64,000 nucleotides of DNA from JAPKZH01 sp963715635 (GTDB taxonomy: Bacteria; Acidobacteriota; Aminicenantia; Aminicenantales; UBA4085). The notes below the pieces were generated by a model. That model ran no database searches, had not been told where the DNA came from, and saw only the letters and a program-made list of their open reading frames with translations. Within the stretch, counting starts at the first letter, position 1, and the number at the start of each line of letters is the position of its first letter. This document shows positions 8,897-16,843 of this stretch, in pieces. Made by a program: the position numbers and the translations under genes. The stretch covers positions 3,534,001 to 3,598,000 of the forward strand of contig OY970261.1 of the NCBI GenBank assembly GCA_963715635.1. The letters run 5' to 3'.

Positions 8897-10978
8897 ATGA
8901 AGAAGCTTCTCAGGTATATCGATTCGGTTTTCTTTAAAGTCGCGATAGCGGGAATTTCTCTTTTTTTCATCGTTTTTTTAGTTGACAGAGCCATCATCGC
9001 GCCCTTTACGTTCGACGAGGCGGCCACGTATCTGAATTATATCTCTGCGGGCCCCATGGCCGTTTTTAACCTCAACTCGGCCAACAACCACTTGGTGAAC
9101 ACGCTGCTGACAAAATTTTTCTCCGTCTTGGGCGGGAACAGTGAATTCGTCCTGCGGCTTCCCAATCTTCTCGCTTTTGTCGTCTATCTCCTTTTTTCCT
9201 TCCTCATCCTCAATCGATTTGTCAAAAATAAAATCCTCGTCGTCTTCGGCTATTTCCTGTTGGCCGCCAATCCTTATGTCTTGGATTTTTTCTCTCTCTG
9301 CCGGGGATATGGATTATCCCTGGCCTTCCTCATGGCGGCCCTGTTCTTCTTTTTCTCGTTTCTGGATATGGAGGCCGATCACCAGCCCGACCGCTATCGC
9401 CGGCTGCAGTTCTCGCTCATCGCCGGCGGCTTGGCCGTCTTGTCCAACTTCAACTTGTTAAATGTCTATTTAAGCCTGGTCCTTATCGTTTTTGTCGTCT
9501 TTGTTGTTTGGAATCGTCAGAACAGGCTGCAGTCTCCACTGGATCAGCCAAGACCAAGTCCATCGAAAAAGAAAAGAATTTTTTGGTCCCTGTGTATCCT
9601 GGCGGCCGTTCTTTTTAACATCTTGGAGGTCTCCCGGGCCTTGCTCATCTCCAAAAATCTCTATGAACCCGTGGCCGTTAAGATCACGGGCTTGAGCGAG
9701 CCGGACAAACAATATATGGATGTCTTCAGGATGGACATCAATAACCAACAGTGGCGTCTCATCTATAAAGGGGACATCTGGACCCTGGATGTGCCGGTCT
9801 ATTTTTCGGCCATCAAGTTCCGATGTCTGCCCAACATTATGGACAAGATCAAGCGGATCGACATCCGGATCGGGCAGAAAGCGTTCGCCTACGAGGCCCA
9901 CCATATTCTCAAAATAAAGGATGAACACCCCCACAGAAGATACTTTGTTTTATACAGCGATTACTCTGTTTCCCTCAAACGCTCCCTGCTCCCGGTTTTC
10001 AAGCCGGTAATCAATTGGAAAGGTGATCGCATCTTTTTCTTCTATTTCCTTGGCCGCATGCTTTTGCTCTTCGCAATTGACCTTGTTTTTTTCACCCTTC
10101 TGTATCTCTTGGGACTCGTCCTGAAGCGGCGGCATATTCTCACCCATGAACAATTCCGCCCCCTCGCCTGGACGACTTTTGGGCTTGCCACATTCATCGG
10201 ATACCCTCTTTATTTCCTCAAAAAAAGCGGGGAATTCTACTGGGGAGGCCGGACCGGGTTCATCCGGGACACCGTCATCTCGCTGATCAACAATTCCTTC
10301 TACGGTAATCTATATTTCCACCGGCAGGAGTGGGTGATTTTTTTCCTCGTCTGTCTCGCCATATTCGGCTTCCTGATCCTGCTTTTTGTCCATTATCGAA
10401 AGAGATCTCTGGCCAAAGTCCTGCCGGGAATGTCCGTTTTTGCGATGCTTGTCGTCGTATCCATTTCCACGATTGTCCAAAGGGCCTTGTTCGACAACCC
10501 CTATCTCACCGGGCGCACGGGCTTGTTTCTGATCCCCTTGTTCACGCTCCTGCTGATATTCCTGTTCCGCGAACTCTGCCTTGGCAGGACGGCCCTGAAA
10601 ATCATTTCCATCTCCTTCCTGGGGATCATGACCCTTCTCGCTTTCTATCATTTTACCGAACGAGCCAACACGGCCATGACGGTGGAATGGAGGGACGACG
10701 CCGATACGAAAGACCTTCTCAAAGACCTAAAAACGATGAAAGACAAGGATTTCCCCGAGCGTTCAAAAATCAGCTTGGGGATCGATGAGACCTTTTACAT
10801 TTCCTTTGCCTATTATGAGAAACGGGGGACCTCGGCCTGGCTCGAGATCGACGAGGTGCCTCCCTACCCCGGGCATGATTTTTACTACCTAGAAGGAAAT
10901 TTTGACCATTCCGCGATCATCCTCATCAAATCCTACCCTCTCTCCGGCAATCTCCTGGCGAAGGCCAAAAATAAATAA
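8897..10978 (+). CDS. Polytopic GT-C-fold glycosyltransferase-like membrane protein (GT39/ArnT-like)
   Basis: A 693-residue inner-membrane protein with many hydrophobic segments. The first lies at about residues 13-32. It is followed by FTFDEAATY, which resembles the acidic motif in the first extracytoplasmic loop of GT-C enzymes, and then by NNHLVNTLL. A polar region around residues 245-345 may be an extracytoplasmic domain between membrane helices. These enzymes use polyprenyl-phosphate sugars to glycosylate lipids or proteins. The acceptor is unknown, and no sugar-lipid genes are adjacent. The ribosome site is poor (GGA only). Confidence 0.65.
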   Translation: MKKLLRYIDSVFFKVAIAGISLFFIVFLVDRAIIAPFTFDEAATYLNYISAGPMAVFNLNSANNHLVNTLLTKFFSVLGGNSEFVLRLPNLLAFVVYLLFSFLILNRFVKNKILVVFGYFLLAANPYVLDFFSLCRGYGLSLAFLMAALFFFFSFLDMEADHQPDRYRRLQFSLIAGGLAVLSNFNLLNVYLSLVLIVFVVFVVWNRQNRLQSPLDQPRPSPSKKKRIFWSLCILAAVLFNILEVSRALLISKNLYEPVAVKITGLSEPDKQYMDVFRMDINNQQWRLIYKGDIWTLDVPVYFSAIKFRCLPNIMDKIKRIDIRIGQKAFAYEAHHILKIKDEHPHRRYFVLYSDYSVSLKRSLLPVFKPVINWKGDRIFFFYFLGRMLLLFAIDLVFFTLLYLLGLVLKRRHILTHEQFRPLAWTTFGLATFIGYPLYFLKKSGEFYWGGRTGFIRDTVISLINNSFYGNLYFHRQEWVIFFLVCLAIFGFLILLFVHYRKRSLAKVLPGMSVFAMLVVVSISTIVQRALFDNPYLTGRTGLFLIPLFTLLLIFLFRELCLGRTALKIISISFLGIMTLLAFYHFTERANTAMTVEWRDDADTKDLLKDLKTMKDKDFPERSKISLGIDETFYISFAYYEKRGTSAWLEIDEVPPYPGHDFYYLEGNFDHSAIILIKSYPLSGNLLAKAKNK

Positions 10979-11180
10979 GATTAAATTCACGGATCGGATA
11001 AAGGTCGTCCTCAAAAAACCCAACGCTGGGGGTGATTCTTCCCGTCGTCAAGAAACCATCTTTAATAAGAAAAATACTTGCCTCGGCTTCTGTCCTCTTC
11101 GCGTCTGCTGAAAACTGAAAAAAGCATAGCTTCCAGAAGCCCCTAATCTGAGTTATGTTTTCTTAAAACGTTCTTTGAAA
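10979..11180. other. Intergenic region between convergent genes, no feature recognised
   Basis: About 200 bases separate the GT-C gene (plus) and pstB (minus). Short A/T runs occur, but I see no convincing hairpin, ORF or RNA gene. Confidence 0.4.
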
Positions 11181-11942
11181 TCAACTGATTTCGCCGGTGA
11201 GGTAAGCGCGCGTCCGGGGGTCCTTGGGGTTGGCGAAAATCTCGGTGGCCGGGCCGTGCTCGACAAGCTCGCCCAGATAAAGGAAGGCTAAATAGTCGGC
11301 GATCCGCCGCGCCTGGCGGAGGATATGGGTGACGACGACCACCGTGTATTCCGATTTGAGTTCGATTAGGCGGCGCTCGACATTCTGGCTCGACTGGGGG
11401 TCTAAAGCCGAGGTGGGCTCGTCGCCCAGAATGATCTCGGGCTCGACCGCCAGGCCGCGCGCCAGACAGAGCCTTTGCTGCTGTCCTACGGAGAGCCTGG
11501 ACGCTGGCTCGTGAAGACGGTCTTTGACCTCGTCCCAGAGGCCCGCGACTTGGAGATGGTCCTCGACAAGCCGTGTCAATTTTTTCTTTTCCAGGCCGTT
11601 GTGGAGCCGGGGGCCGTAGGCGACGTTGTCGTAAATGGACATGGGAAGCACCTGCGGTTTTTGGGAGAGCAGGCCCATTTTTTTCCGGATGTGCGTCACT
11701 TCGATCTTGGGGTCATAGATGTCTTCGCCGTCGACAAAGATCTGGCCCTCGATCTTGACGCCGTCCACCGAATCCAGGAGTCTGTTCAGGGATTTCAGGA
11801 GGGTCGTTTTTCCGCACCCCGACGGCCCGATGATGACCGTGATCCTCCGGTCCGGGATGTCCAAGCTGACATTTTTTAACACCTGCTGGGCGCCGTAAGA
11901 GACGCTCAGGTTCCGGATACTGATGTGCGTTTGGAAATCCAT
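11181..11942 (-). CDS. pstB: Phosphate ABC transporter ATP-binding protein PstB
   Basis: A 253-residue ATPase of the high-affinity phosphate importer. Walker A GPSGCGKTT is at residues 39-47 and Walker B is ILGDEPTSALDP. The H-loop histidine is in VVTHILRQ. The signature reads LSVGQQQR where PstB normally has LSGGQQQR, and a glycine precedes the Walker B DE, both unusual. The open frame continues 88 codons upstream, but that part is translated palindromic repeat. I therefore start at ATG 11942 (MDFQTH). It is separated from pstA by the repeat at 11965-12224. Confidence 0.88.
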   Translation of the reverse strand: MDFQTHISIRNLSVSYGAQQVLKNVSLDIPDRRITVIIGPSGCGKTTLLKSLNRLLDSVDGVKIEGQIFVDGEDIYDPKIEVTHIRKKMGLLSQKPQVLPMSIYDNVAYGPRLHNGLEKKKLTRLVEDHLQVAGLWDEVKDRLHEPASRLSVGQQQRLCLARGLAVEPEIILGDEPTSALDPQSSQNVERRLIELKSEYTVVVVTHILRQARRIADYLAFLYLGELVEHGPATEIFANPKDPRTRAYLTGEIS

Positions 11943-11964
11943 GGCTCTCACCTCTTGATAATTG

Positions 11965-12224
11965 CGGCCAGGGCAAAGAGGGTCCTGTCGGACACTCTTG
12001 GAGGGAAACCCACAAGAAGGGTTTCCCTCCAACGCTCGCTTCGCTCTCTGCCTCCTTTCCAATGAGCATGACGCGATGAATTCATGGGGAATTGCTCCTT
12101 GGAGGGGTAGCAGGGCGGGCGGGTCTTCCCGCCGCCCGTTGGAGGGGGACCCTATAAAAGGGTCCACCTCCAAGAGTATCCGATGGGGTGCCCCGTTCGG
12201 CGCCACCCACTTTGCCCTGGCCGG
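11965..12224. repeat. Palindromic repeat family 1, copy A (between pstA and pstB)
   Basis: A long imperfect palindrome of about 260 bp. The outer arms GGCCAGGGCAAAG / CTTTGCCCTGGCC (11967-11979 / 12210-12222) are perfect. Inside, a 14-bp perfect hairpin (11998-12011 / 12019-12032) is followed by a stem around the palindromic core GATGAATTCATG. Then come a GC hairpin (GGGCGG... / ...CCGCCC) and a second TTGGAGG / CCTCCAA hairpin. Related copies lie at 14003-14155 and 33961-34206. It reads through as open frame in places but is not a gene. It fills the only 300-base gap in the pst operon. Confidence 0.85.
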
Positions 12225-12246
12225 AATAACACGAATTTTTCATCGG

Positions 12247-13107
12247 TTATTTTATCCTATGCTTGGCAAATCGCTTGATGAGCAGCCGCGACCCCAGGCT
12301 GATGACGAGGATGATCAACGTCAGCACGGCGGCCGAGGCATATGCCCTTTGCTGGACTTCTGGGTAGGGAGTGCCCAACTGGAAGAAGATGGCCAGAGGA
12401 AGGGTGGCCGCCGGCTGCAGCAGGGATCGCGGAATGCTGTCGGTGAACCCGGCGGTAAAAAGGACCGAGGCCGCGTCCCCGATCCCGCGTCCGAAGGCAA
12501 TCAGGACGGCCGTGACGATTCCCGGAAGCGACTGCCGGACGACGACTTGGAACGCCGTCTCCAGCTTCGTCGCTCCCAGGGAATAGGAGGCGTCCTTCAA
12601 CGCCTCGGGAACCAGGCGGATGACTTCATCCATGGCCCGCGTCATGATCGGAAGCTCGAGCAAAGCGACCGTGATGATCCCGGCCAGGAGCGACGTTCGC
12701 AGCCCAAAAAACATCATGATAATAAAACCAAAGGCGCCGTAGACGATCGAGGGAATGCCCCAGAGGACGTCCAGCGAGAACCGCGTCCAAGTCGCCAGGA
12801 CAGAGGATTTCTTTGTGTAAATGTTCAAAAAAAGCACGATGGGCAGGCTGAGCAGGAGCGAAAGAAGGGTCGCACCCGAAGCGAGATACAGCGACCCGAC
12901 AATGGCGTTGAGGATGCCGCCTTCTTTCCCGAGATAGTAGCCTCCCTTGGGTGTCTGAGTAATCATGGACAGCTTGAGGGCCGGGAGGCTTTTGACGACG
13001 ACGGCCCCGATGATGAGGAGCAGGCTTCCCATGACGATGACCGCTGAGGCCATCATGAAGAATCGAAAAACGCGTTCTTCGATTTTGCGTTGACGGAGCT
13101 TCATCAT
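12247..13107 (-). CDS. pstA: Phosphate ABC transporter permease PstA
   Basis: A 286-residue permease with about six hydrophobic segments. The EAA-type cytoplasmic loop is visible as EALKDASYSLGATKLET in the middle of the second half. N-terminal charged residues precede the first membrane segment (about residues 16-38). The start ATG overlaps the pstC stop as ATGA (13104-13107). It forms the transmembrane pore with PstC. The frame is intact. Confidence 0.93.
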   Translation of the reverse strand: MMKLRQRKIEERVFRFFMMASAVIVMGSLLLIIGAVVVKSLPALKLSMITQTPKGGYYLGKEGGILNAIVGSLYLASGATLLSLLLSLPIVLFLNIYTKKSSVLATWTRFSLDVLWGIPSIVYGAFGFIIMMFFGLRTSLLAGIITVALLELPIMTRAMDEVIRLVPEALKDASYSLGATKLETAFQVVVRQSLPGIVTAVLIAFGRGIGDAASVLFTAGFTDSIPRSLLQPAATLPLAIFFQLGTPYPEVQQRAYASAAVLTLIILVISLGSRLLIKRFAKHRIK

Positions 13108-13989
13108 TCGGCCTTCCGTTCGGCTCGGACCAGGATGAACCTGGCCGCAAGGTTAAAGACAAGGACAACCAGCAACAGCACGAGCGCCGCCAGCATCAGG
13201 GCGGAATCGTAGAGCGGCACGGACATCATCTCGCCGTAATTGTTGGCGATGAGGGCAGGCAGAGGGTAAGCGGGGTCGAAAATCGATTTGGGCAGCTTAG
13301 GGACATTCCCCACGACCATGAGGACCGCGATCGTCTCCCCAAAAGCCCGCGACAGCCCGAGAACGACCGCGGCCGTGATGCCCTGAAGGCCCTTCCTCAA
13401 GACGACGTGCTTGACGGTCTCCCACTGAGTCGCCCCTAAAGACAGCGACGCCTCCCTCAGGCTCGTTGGGCACGGTGGAAAAGACCTCAAGGGCGACATG
13501 AATGATCGTCGGAAAGACCATGATGGCCAGGACGACCCCGCCGGAGAGCACGCAATACCCGGAAGAATATGTGCCGAACAGGGGGGCCAGCGTCTTCCCC
13601 ACGAAGGGGACGACCATGAGCACTCCCCAAACGCCGTAGACAACGGAAGGAATTCCGGCCAGCAGATCAATCATGGGCTTGGCAAATTCGCGGACGAACC
13701 TCGGCGCATACTCGGAAAGAAAGACGGCCGTCAAGAGCGAAATGGGAACAGCGATAACCATGGCCGCGAGTGTTACCCACAAGGTTCCCATAAGAAAAGG
13801 AAAGAGACCGAATTCCCCCTTGAGTGGATGCCAGGACGAGCCGAAGAGGAGGCTGGAAAATGTTTTGAGCGCCAGGATGGCTCGCGATTTCTGGAGAAGA
13901 CCGAACAGCATCAAAAAGACCAGAAGCCCGGGCACGGTTGTCAGAAGAAACATAAGCCGCCGGGCGATGAGATCCTTCAAAAGCCTCAA
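13104..13989 (-). pseudogene. pstC: Phosphate ABC transporter permease PstC, interrupted by a +1 frameshift
   Basis: The first two-thirds (from TTG 13989) encode a normal PstC N terminus through ALEVFSTVPN, with membrane segments. The remainder, starting at LREASLSLGATQWETV (the EAA loop), lies in another frame ending at 13104. Removing one base near 13464 restores VPNSLREASLSLGAT, the expected family sequence. The start is TTG 13989 because a GAAAGGA ribosome site sits 7 bases upstream, directly abutting repeat copy B. The shift could be a real inactivating mutation, a sequencing error or, less likely, a programmed shift. All other pst genes are intact, so I lean to error or recent mutation. 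Confidence 0.85.
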
Positions 13990-14002
13990 GTGAGGTTCCT
14001 TT

Positions 14003-14155
14003 CGCGGGTCCTGTCGGACACTCTTGGAAGGAAACCCTGCTCTAGGGTTTCCTTCCAACGTTCGCTTTGCTCCCTGCCATCCTTCCAAGGAGCATATGGC
14101 GATGAATTCATGGGATGATGCTCCTTGTAGGCGTAGCAGGACCGGCGCCACCCGC
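14003..14155. repeat. Palindromic repeat family 1, copy B (between pstS and pstC), shortened
   Basis: About 153 bp. It keeps the first 14-bp hairpin (14024-14037 / 14045-14058) and the stem CAAGGAGCAT / ATGCTCCTTG (14086-14095 / 14118-14127) around GATGAATTCATG. It lacks the last two hairpins of copies A and C. It ends 14 bases from the pstS stop and abuts the pstC ribosome site. Confidence 0.85.
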
Positions 14156-14169
14156 TCTTGGTCTCTTCT

Positions 14170-15117
14170 TCATTTCAATTTGTTCAATCCCTCCAAGAGC
14201 TTTTCTTTGCTCAGCGGGATATATCCCGTCTCCGGGACGTATTTCTGCCCATCGGTCAAAACCCAGCGGAGAAATTCGACCGCCGCTGGATTGGCAGGCT
14301 TGCCTTTGGCCACCAGGTACAGGTCCCGGGCGGGGGGCGAGGGATAGACATTCCGGGCGATGGCCCCGGTGATATCATCCCGCGTCGCATAAATTTTTTC
14401 GCGGTCGTCGATCTTCCCGTTCCCGTCGAGGTCGATGGGCACGATCGCGATGCCGCTCACCGGCTTGAGGGTCTTGGCATCGTAGGCGAAGTTGATATTG
14501 TTATAGCCGATCCCAAGAGGGTCACGCCGGATGGCATCGGCCAGGCCCGGGTCGCCATAAACTCCGATGCCGCCCAGGTCCTCCTGACGTTTCCCCAGGT
14601 AGGCCGCCCAGGTCTCCGCGGCGCCGCAGGCATCCGAACGCGTGAAGACATGAACGGCACCCTTCTCGTTTGTTCCCAGAGCCTGGCCCCAGGTGCTGAT
14701 CCTGGCGGTAATCCAAATGTCAATGAACAGGGCTCTGCTGATGCCTTTCTTAAGGAGATCATTCAAAAACGGATTTTTATCGCTGATCGTGGCCACGACA
14801 CCGTCTTTTGTCACGGCGATGGCCAGTGCGCCTTTCGCCACTTCTTCCGGACGGACATCGCGGGAAACCATGCCAAAATCCACCATCCCGGCCAGGACAT
14901 CGGCGATGCCTTTGCCCGCCCCGCCGGCCTGAACGTCAATCCTGACGCCCGGATGGATTTTCTGGAATTCCTCCTGCCATTTGACCGCCATGGGATAGAG
15001 CGCCCAGGCGCCGGAAATGCTAATCTTGCCCGCCAGGGGCTTTTGATAGGTCTTCCCGAAGGACAGGCCGAAAAGAATAAATGCTCCAACGATTAAGATC
15101 CCTGCGACCCTTTTCAT
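14170..15117 (-). CDS. pstS: Periplasmic phosphate-binding protein PstS, with an EF-hand-like loop
   Basis: A 315-residue binding protein with an N-terminal signal sequence (KR, then a hydrophobic stretch to about residue 22). The PstS-like ligand-loop region starts with SISGAWALYPMAVKW. Later stretches AGGAGKGIADV and SRDVRPEE fit phosphate-binding strands. Near residues 228-240 it carries DLDGNGKIDDRE, a complete canonical EF-hand calcium loop, not normal for PstS. It lies 11 bases after the porin gene and first among the pst genes. Specificity for another oxyanion cannot be excluded. Confidence 0.85.
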   Translation of the reverse strand: MKRVAGILIVGAFILFGLSFGKTYQKPLAGKISISGAWALYPMAVKWQEEFQKIHPGVRIDVQAGGAGKGIADVLAGMVDFGMVSRDVRPEEVAKGALAIAVTKDGVVATISDKNPFLNDLLKKGISRALFIDIWITARISTWGQALGTNEKGAVHVFTRSDACGAAETWAAYLGKRQEDLGGIGVYGDPGLADAIRRDPLGIGYNNINFAYDAKTLKPVSGIAIVPIDLDGNGKIDDREKIYATRDDITGAIARNVYPSPPARDLYLVAKGKPANPAAVEFLRWVLTDGQKYVPETGYIPLSKEKLLEGLNKLK

Positions 15118-15128
15118 TTCTATCCTCC

Positions 15129-16127
15129 TTAGAATCCCGCCTGGAACTGGGCCAGGAGGGCCGAGTTCGTGGTCTTGCCCGATTCGTCCTTAGAAAGCTC
15201 GAAATTGACCATGATCTTGGTCTTTTCGGCTAAAAACCAATTCAAGCCCAGGGTGAAAAGATTACTCCGGTCCAGCGAAATATCCGTGTTCTTGTCATAG
15301 GAATCGTATTTGACGATCGCCTGGAGGGTCTTGGCCATGACAAAATACCCTCCTTGGAGATACCAACCGCGCTTGGAGGTCGTATCATCCTTGGCCGCGA
15401 TGATTTCTCCTTTCAGCGAGAAGTCGTTATAAACAATGGCCGTTTCGAAGCCCGTCCGGTTCCTGGTCACGGCCGGGGAGCCGGCTTTTTCGCTATAATG
15501 CCCGTCATAAAAGGACGCTCCGATCGTGAGGAAGCCGGTGGGATGAACGAGCAGCCTGGCCGCCAGGTCTTTTTCCTCGTTGGTGTCGACCTTGTTGATC
15601 CCCGCTCCGTTGAAAATCCCCGCCGAATATTCGATGATGGAATATTTTCCGTAAACGATGGCCCCGATATCGCGTCCCGAAGCCCCGATGTCACGGCCTG
15701 GGCAGAGTTTCAACACCGTCTGAGAACGGTTGATCGTATCGAGGTCGGAGCTCGCGATCAGGTTTTCCTGACTGAAGGGCACTTTGAACTGGCCGATGCG
15801 AAAGGTAGCGGCCGGGCTGAGAACGAATTCAATCTGAGCGTCGAGGAGCATCGGACTTTTGACGGCATCCAGCTGTAACTTATAGCGCACATTCTTCAAG
15901 AACTCGCCGGCAAAAGTCAGGCGGGCCCGGTTAACCGAAAAGCTGTCGACCCCAACGTCCTGGGCGGTGTAGAGAAGCTGAGTGAACCCACTGAGTTTGA
16001 GCGCCTTGCTCGCGGTCACAGCGGGGGCTTCCTTCTTTTCTTGGGCCCAGAGGAGGGAAGCCGATAGAAGGCACAGGCAGGCCGGAATCCAAAGCCTGTT
16101 CATCTTATGGTTTCGCTGTTGTTTCAT
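15129..16127 (-). CDS. Phosphate-selective porin-like outer-membrane protein (OprO/OprP family)
   Basis: A 332-residue predicted beta barrel. The signal peptide ends near SLLWAQ. Alternating strands follow, including VNRARLTFAGEFLKN and FRIGQFKVPFSQENLIASSD, the form seen in OprP-type porins. The chain ends in phenylalanine (AQFQAGF), as expected for BamA recognition. It sits directly upstream of pstS, so it is probably the outer-membrane entry for phosphate. ATG 16127 has an AGGAG about 13 bases upstream, which is far; a Met at residue 9 is an alternative start. Confidence 0.82.
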   Translation of the reverse strand: MKQQRNHKMNRLWIPACLCLLSASLLWAQEKKEAPAVTASKALKLSGFTQLLYTAQDVGVDSFSVNRARLTFAGEFLKNVRYKLQLDAVKSPMLLDAQIEFVLSPAATFRIGQFKVPFSQENLIASSDLDTINRSQTVLKLCPGRDIGASGRDIGAIVYGKYSIIEYSAGIFNGAGINKVDTNEEKDLAARLLVHPTGFLTIGASFYDGHYSEKAGSPAVTRNRTGFETAIVYNDFSLKGEIIAAKDDTTSKRGWYLQGGYFVMAKTLQAIVKYDSYDKNTDISLDRSNLFTLGLNWFLAEKTKIMVNFELSKDESGKTTNSALLAQFQAGF

Positions 16128-16161
16128 AAGTTGTCCGATGCTCCTTTTCGATATGTTTAGT

Positions 16162-16190
16162 TAGTCGATTGTTTTTATCGACTATATAAT
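16162..16190. promoter_or_regulatory. Palindromic candidate operator upstream of the porin-pst operon
   Basis: TAGTCGAT (16162-16169) and ATCGACTA (16177-16184) form a perfect 8-bp inverted repeat. The right half continues into ATCGACTATATAAT. That 14-mer recurs with 12 of 14 matches at 16727-16740, in the rrf2/kinase gap. Binding by the adjacent Rrf2 protein is inferred. Confidence 0.5.
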
Positions 16191-16225
16191 TCTTTTTCTT
16201 TGCTCTTCGATTTCTGTCCATGAAT

Positions 16226-16693
16226 TTATCCGGACGTCCGGCGCCCCGCCGGCTTCTCGGCGGCACCCATCACCTGGGCAGCCTTGGTCCTCTCGGCCAG
16301 GTCTGCGAACGTCGTCCTTTCCAGGATCCGGGCGATGGCGTCCCTTGTTTCTTTCCAGAGCCCTTTTAGCCCGCAGAACGCCTCCCGGGGGCATGCCTCG
16401 TGTGCCGTCACGCTGACGCAGTCGATTGGGGCCAGCGGCCCATCCATGACCCGGATGACCTCGGCGACAGAAATCCTCGAGGGCGCTTTGGCCAGATAAT
16501 AGCCCCCATTGGGCCCCTTTTTGCTCCGAAGATAGCCTGCCCGCTTTAGCTGGAGGAGGATTTGTTCGAGGAAGCGCTCGGGAATGTCCTGGGCTGCCGA
16601 GATATCGCGGATATGCACGGGGCCATCCGCATGATGGAGTGACAGCTCGAGCATGGCCCGGCTGGCGTATTCACCTTTGGTCGAAAGCCGCAT
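16226..16693 (-). CDS. Rrf2/IscR-family transcriptional regulator
   Basis: A 155-residue winged-helix DNA-binding protein. It begins MRLSTKGEYASRAMLELS, the standard Rrf2 start, and contains the wing stretch KKGPNGGYYLA. Three cysteines, C-x8-C-x5-C (in IDCVSV, EACPRE and AFCGLK), match the place where IscR-type members bind an Fe-S cluster. It could therefore sense iron-sulfur status, oxygen or NO. It lies upstream of the porin-pst operon on the same strand and divergent from the sensor kinase, with related operator-like motifs in both flanks. Confidence 0.9.
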   Translation of the reverse strand: MRLSTKGEYASRAMLELSLHHADGPVHIRDISAAQDIPERFLEQILLQLKRAGYLRSKKGPNGGYYLAKAPSRISVAEVIRVMDGPLAPIDCVSVTAHEACPREAFCGLKGLWKETRDAIARILERTTFADLAERTKAAQVMGAAEKPAGRRTSG

Positions 16694-16714
16694 CGTCTCG
16701 TTCGCCTATTATTG

Positions 16715-16740
16715 TCGACTAATTCAATAGACTATATCAT
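16715..16740. promoter_or_regulatory. Candidate Rrf2 operator between rrf2 and the sensor kinase
   Basis: TCGACTA (16715-16721) and TAGACTA (16728-16734) are near-repeated half sites. The 14-mer ATAGACTATATCAT matches the site upstream of the porin at 12 of 14 positions. The location fits autoregulation and control of the divergent kinase. Confidence 0.4.
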
Positions 16741-16843
16741 ATACAAAAAGAAAATCATAATGTCAAGCGATTTTTTTTGGCCGGCATCCCACAAGCTTTC
16801 TCCTCTGGATAAGCACCCTAAAATACGCTATCATATAGGACTC

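Noticed and set aside
11962..13047. 361-codon plus-strand frame
   Set aside because: Runs through repeat copy A and antisense to pstA; low-complexity, no recognisable protein.
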